Assembly (NCBI RefSeq): GCF_963675905.1
Contig: NZ_OY780936.1
Coordinates: forward strand, 1,116,001 to 1,180,000
From: an uncultured Bacteroides sp.
Lineage (GTDB): Bacteria > Bacteroidota > Bacteroidia > Bacteroidales > Bacteroidaceae
Direction: 5' to 3'
Length of the DNA: 64,000 bases
Shown: positions 61,405 to 64,000 of the stretch, piece after piece
Layout of the letters: each line of letters begins with the position of its first letter
Numbering within the stretch: the first letter of the stretch is position 1
Program-made: the position numbers and the translations under genes
The notes under the pieces: generated by a model
What the model was told of the DNA's origin: nothing
The model's input: only the letters and a program-made list of their open reading frames with translations
The model's database searches: none

Positions 61405-62937
61405 ATGGAACCTATGCATAAAATAAGCAAAGTAAAAATACGTTCTCTGCAGCTGGACGACTATGCCCAACTCTCACAATCATTTACCAGAACCTATTCA
61501 GATGGAAGCGACGTCTTTTGGTCGCGTGAACAAATAGAAAAGTTAATCACAATTTTTCCGGAAGGACAGATTGTGGTGGTTGTAGACAACAAAATAGTGG
61601 GATGTGCGCTTTCCATTATCGTTGATTACGATATGGTGAAAAACGATCATACTTACGCTTCTGTTACGGGACAGGAAACGTTTAATACACATAATCCAGA
61701 GGGAAACATTCTCTATGGTATAGAGGTCTTTATTCATCCTGAATTCCGTGGCCTCAGACTAGCCAGAAGAATGTATGATTACCGCAAAGAGCTTTGTGAA
61801 ACGCTGAACCTGAAGGCTATTATGTTCAGTGGTAGAATTCCGAATTATCACAAATATGCTCAGGATTTGCGTCCTAAGGAGTATATTCATAAAGTTAGTA
61901 AGAAAGAGATTTTCGATCCGGTACTTACCTTTCAACTATCAAACGATTTTCACGTGCGTAAGGTGATGACTAACTATCTGCCTAATGACGAAGAATCTTG
62001 TCACTACGCATGCCTTTTGCAATGGGATAATATATATTATCAACCACCAACGCAAGAGTTTGTACCTCAGAAAACCACTATCAGACTGGGATTGGTGCAA
62101 TGGCAAATGCGCTCTTACAAGACCATTGACGATGTATTTGAACAAGTGGAATTCTTTGTGGATGCTGTTTCCGATTATAAAAGTGATTTTGTACTTTTTC
62201 CGGAATATTTCAATGCGCCATTGATGGCAAAATTCAATCATCTGGGTGAATCTCAGGCCATTCGTGAGCTAGCCAAATATACCAATGAGATGAGGAAACG
62301 CTTTATAAACCTGGCAATCAGCTATAACATCAATATTATCACAGGAAGCATGCCGCAGCTTCGTGGAAATGACCTCTACAATGTGGGATTCCTTTGTCGC
62401 AGAGATGGCACCTTTGATACTTACGAGAAAATTCATGTTACTCCCGATGAAACAAAAAGCTGGGGACTTTCAGGCGGAAAGGTGATTAAAACCTTCGACA
62501 CCGATTGTGCGAAGATAGGAATTCTTATTTGCTATGACGTGGAATATCCAGAACTTACCCGCATAATGGCTGATCAAGGAATGCAGATCCTTTTTGTTCC
62601 GTTCCTGACCGATACTCAGAACGGTTATTCACGCGTAAGAATCTGTGCTCAGGCCCGTGCCATTGAGAATGAATGCTTTGTGGTTATAGCAGGAAGCGTG
62701 GGAAATTTGCCGCGTGTGCACAATATGGATATACAGTACGCCCAATCCGGAGTATTCACTCCTTGCGATTTTGCATTCCCTACTGATGGAAAGTGTGCAG
62801 AAGCCACACCAAACACCGAAATGATTCTGGTGTCTGATGTGGATTTGAACTTGCTTAACGAGCTCCATACCTATGGCAGTGTAAGAAACCTGAAGGATAG
62901 AAGGAATGACCTTTATGAGCTTAAGCTAAAAAAGTGA
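61405..62937 (+). CDS. GNAT N-acetyltransferase fused to carbon-nitrogen hydrolase
   Basis: A 510-residue two-domain enzyme. The GNAT fold covers about residues 8-165, with the acetyl-CoA region GIEVFIHPEFRGLRLARRMY. The nitrilase-superfamily domain covers about 225-500. Its catalytic triad is Glu267 in FVLFPEYFN, Lys342 in TYEKIHVTPDE and Cys376 in IGILICYDVEYPE. The fusion is known and widespread, but the substrate is not settled, so amidase activity is inferred from the intact triad. The ATG at 61405 is used; a second ATG nine bases on is equally possible. The gene is monocistronic. Confidence 0.93.
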   Translation: MEPMHKISKVKIRSLQLDDYAQLSQSFTRTYSDGSDVFWSREQIEKLITIFPEGQIVVVVDNKIVGCALSIIVDYDMVKNDHTYASVTGQETFNTHNPEGNILYGIEVFIHPEFRGLRLARRMYDYRKELCETLNLKAIMFSGRIPNYHKYAQDLRPKEYIHKVSKKEIFDPVLTFQLSNDFHVRKVMTNYLPNDEESCHYACLLQWDNIYYQPPTQEFVPQKTTIRLGLVQWQMRSYKTIDDVFEQVEFFVDAVSDYKSDFVLFPEYFNAPLMAKFNHLGESQAIRELAKYTNEMRKRFINLAISYNINIITGSMPQLRGNDLYNVGFLCRRDGTFDTYEKIHVTPDETKSWGLSGGKVIKTFDTDCAKIGILICYDVEYPELTRIMADQGMQILFVPFLTDTQNGYSRVRICAQARAIENECFVVIAGSVGNLPRVHNMDIQYAQSGVFTPCDFAFPTDGKCAEATPNTEMILVSDVDLNLLNELHTYGSVRNLKDRRNDLYELKLKK

Positions 62938-63059
62938 TATAAGTGAAGTTAAACGTAAGAGTCTCTATTTACTGAACCGGGAAGTATCAACAGCTTTGCG
63001 TGATTTCATATTATCAATATTCGTGGAATAGGGTATAGGCTTATTGTGAATTTTTAAAA

Positions 63060-63097
63060 AAAGGATGAACTGATTTTTTTAAGATCAATCATCCTTT
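63060..63097 (-). terminator. Terminator of the fructose-6-phosphate aldolase gene
   Basis: AAAGGATGA (63060-63068) pairs with TCATCCTTT (63089-63097), with an inner TGAT/ATCA pair. On the minus strand the stem runs into TTTTTTTAAAAATT. Confidence 0.88.
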
Positions 63098-63124
63098 AAT
63101 TTATATATACCTGATATGGATAGT

Positions 63125-63781
63125 TTATCCATTTACTTTCTTGTAATCAGCCAGGAATTGCGCTAGTCCGCTATCTGTCAACGGATGCTTTAGCAAGCCT
63201 TTTATAGCACTAAGCGGACAAGTGGCAACATCTGCTCCAACTTCAATACATTGAATAATGTGTTGTGTGTGTCTTATTGAGGCAGCCAGGACTTGAGTTT
63301 TGAATCCGTAGAACGAATACATCTCAACAATTTTGCGTACAACATCAATTCCATCACTACTGATGTCGTCCAATCGACCAACAAAAGGAGATACGTATGT
63401 TGCTCCGGCCTTTGCTGCCAATAGAGCTTGTCCGGGAGAGAAAACAAGTGTGCAATTTGTACGGATTCCCTTACCTGTAAAGTGTTTAATAGCTTTTATT
63501 CCATCTGCAATGCATGGAACTTTCACCACAATATGGGGATGGAGAGCTGCCAATTCTTCACCTTCCCGTATCATACCTTCATAATCGGTTGCAATAACTT
63601 CCGCACTAACATCACCATCTACTATATTGCAAATCTCAATATAGTGTTTTTGCTGATTCTCTACTCCTTTAATTCCTTCTTTTGCCATCAGTGAAGGGTT
63701 TGTCGTCACTCCATCGAGTACTCCAAGATCATTGGCTTCTCTGATTTGTTCCAAATTTGCTGTGTCAATAAAAAACTTCAT
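63125..63781 (-). CDS. fsa: Fructose-6-phosphate aldolase / small transaldolase
   Basis: A 218-residue class I aldolase of the short transaldolase subfamily (FSA/TalC type). These either split fructose-6-phosphate into dihydroxyacetone and glyceraldehyde-3-phosphate or act as transaldolases. Features are [34 protein letters not shown], Schiff-base Lys87 in [27 protein letters not shown] and [12 protein letters not shown]. The choice between aldolase and transaldolase activity cannot be made with confidence from the sequence. It has a good promoter (minus strand, 63819-63848) and its own terminator. Confidence 0.93.
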   Translation of the reverse strand: MKFFIDTANLEQIREANDLGVLDGVTTNPSLMAKEGIKGVENQQKHYIEICNIVDGDVSAEVIATDYEGMIREGEELAALHPHIVVKVPCIADGIKAIKHFTGKGIRTNCTLVFSPGQALLAAKAGATYVSPFVGRLDDISSDGIDVVRKIVEMYSFYGFKTQVLAASIRHTQHIIQCIEVGADVATCPLSAIKGLLKHPLTDSGLAQFLADYKKVNG

Positions 63782-63818
63782 AGTACAATGCTTTTTTATG
63801 GTTTAAGTAACTAATAAG

Positions 63819-63848
63819 CAAAGCTACAAAACAATACTAAAAGGACAA
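63819..63848 (-). promoter_or_regulatory. Promoter of the fructose-6-phosphate aldolase gene
   Basis: On the minus strand TTG (complement of 63846-63848), a 19-base spacer and TAGCTTTG (complement of 63819-63826) match the Bacteroidetes promoter. The ATG is about 38 bases downstream. Confidence 0.65.
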
Positions 63849-63949
63849 GTGTTTTAATATAATATTTTGGTAATGAATATTATAATTAAATATTAAACCG
63901 CATGATAGGTTTTGTCTATAATCCCATAGAAAGTATCAATTGGATTTAT

Positions 63950-63980
63950 TTGGATGTAAATAATTTATAGAATAGCTTTG
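63950..63980 (+). promoter_or_regulatory. Probable promoter of a gene beyond the window
   Basis: TTG at 63950-63952, a 20-base spacer and TAGCTTTG at 63973-63980 form a full Bacteroidetes promoter reading rightward, out of the window. Confidence 0.55.
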
Positions 63981-64000
63981 CTCACAGAAAGATAAAACAT

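Noticed and set aside
1-64000. CRISPR arrays, tRNA or rRNA genes, intact insertion sequences, known riboswitches
   Set aside because: No regularly spaced short direct repeats, tRNA cloverleaf cores, rRNA motifs, transposase frames or riboswitch consensus motifs were recognised in any gap.

Overview
The window looks like a chromosomal segment of a Bacteroidales bacterium, most likely a Bacteroides-type plant-polysaccharide degrader. The DNA is AT-rich and genes lack clear Shine-Dalgarno sites. Many genes are preceded by the Bacteroidetes -7 box TAnnTTTG, sometimes with a TTG about 18-20 bases upstream. The protein set also fits: four streptopain-type (C10) proteases with type IX secretion tails, a GH115 alpha-glucuronidase, a DPP5-like peptidase, and several Bacteroidales-specific DUF families. 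The species cannot be fixed from the sequence.

Layout. 0-4.3 kb: the start of a CusA-type metal efflux pump (cut by the window edge), a small Cys-rich exported protein, a CRR6-like gene, a repeat-rich stretch, and a frameshifted DUF6600 lipoprotein gene. 4.7-12.5 kb: DPP5-like peptidase, a pyrG-yidC operon, and a DUF3078 protein. 12.8-18.7 kb: inositol-phosphatase family protein, then a close-packed run DUF2461 / YhcH / glgB / DUF6057. 18.8-25 kb: an isolated HEPN-motif gene, then DUF3298 lipoprotein / rsmG / MBL hydrolase / gcvP transcribed leftwards. 25-29 kb: a second Cys-rich small protein beside copA, then an isolated DUF5053-like gene. 29.5-31.8 kb: pectinesterase and lipB. 31.8-43.0 kb: four tandem C10 proteases with a small lipoprotein gene between the first and second. 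43.6-48.2 kb: a uronate module (uxaA and a LacI-type regulator leftwards; kdgK and eda rightwards) with matching operator-like palindromes on both sides of the divergent promoter region. 48.3-50.5 kb: a split ThrE exporter and a DUF6064-like protein. 50.8 kb: a candidate small RNA. 51-58 kb: a 1,525-residue double sensor kinase, its response regulator, an AbgT transporter and a small membrane protein. 58.3-64 kb: GH115, a GNAT-nitrilase fusion and a fructose-6-phosphate aldolase.

How it fits together. Pectinesterase, altronate dehydratase, KDG kinase, KDPG aldolase and GH115 point to feeding on pectin and glucuronoxylan, although no SusC/SusD pair lies in the window. The two metal exporters each have a secreted Cys-rich protein beside them.

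The observations most worth following are: the double kinase, in which the intact ATP-binding domain and the only phospho-acceptor-like histidine sit in different halves; the C10 protease array; the candidate sRNA with a full promoter and terminator; the shared 18-bp palindromic element before copA and before the response regulator; and the DUF6600 frameshift. No CRISPR array, rRNA, tRNA or intact insertion sequence was seen.
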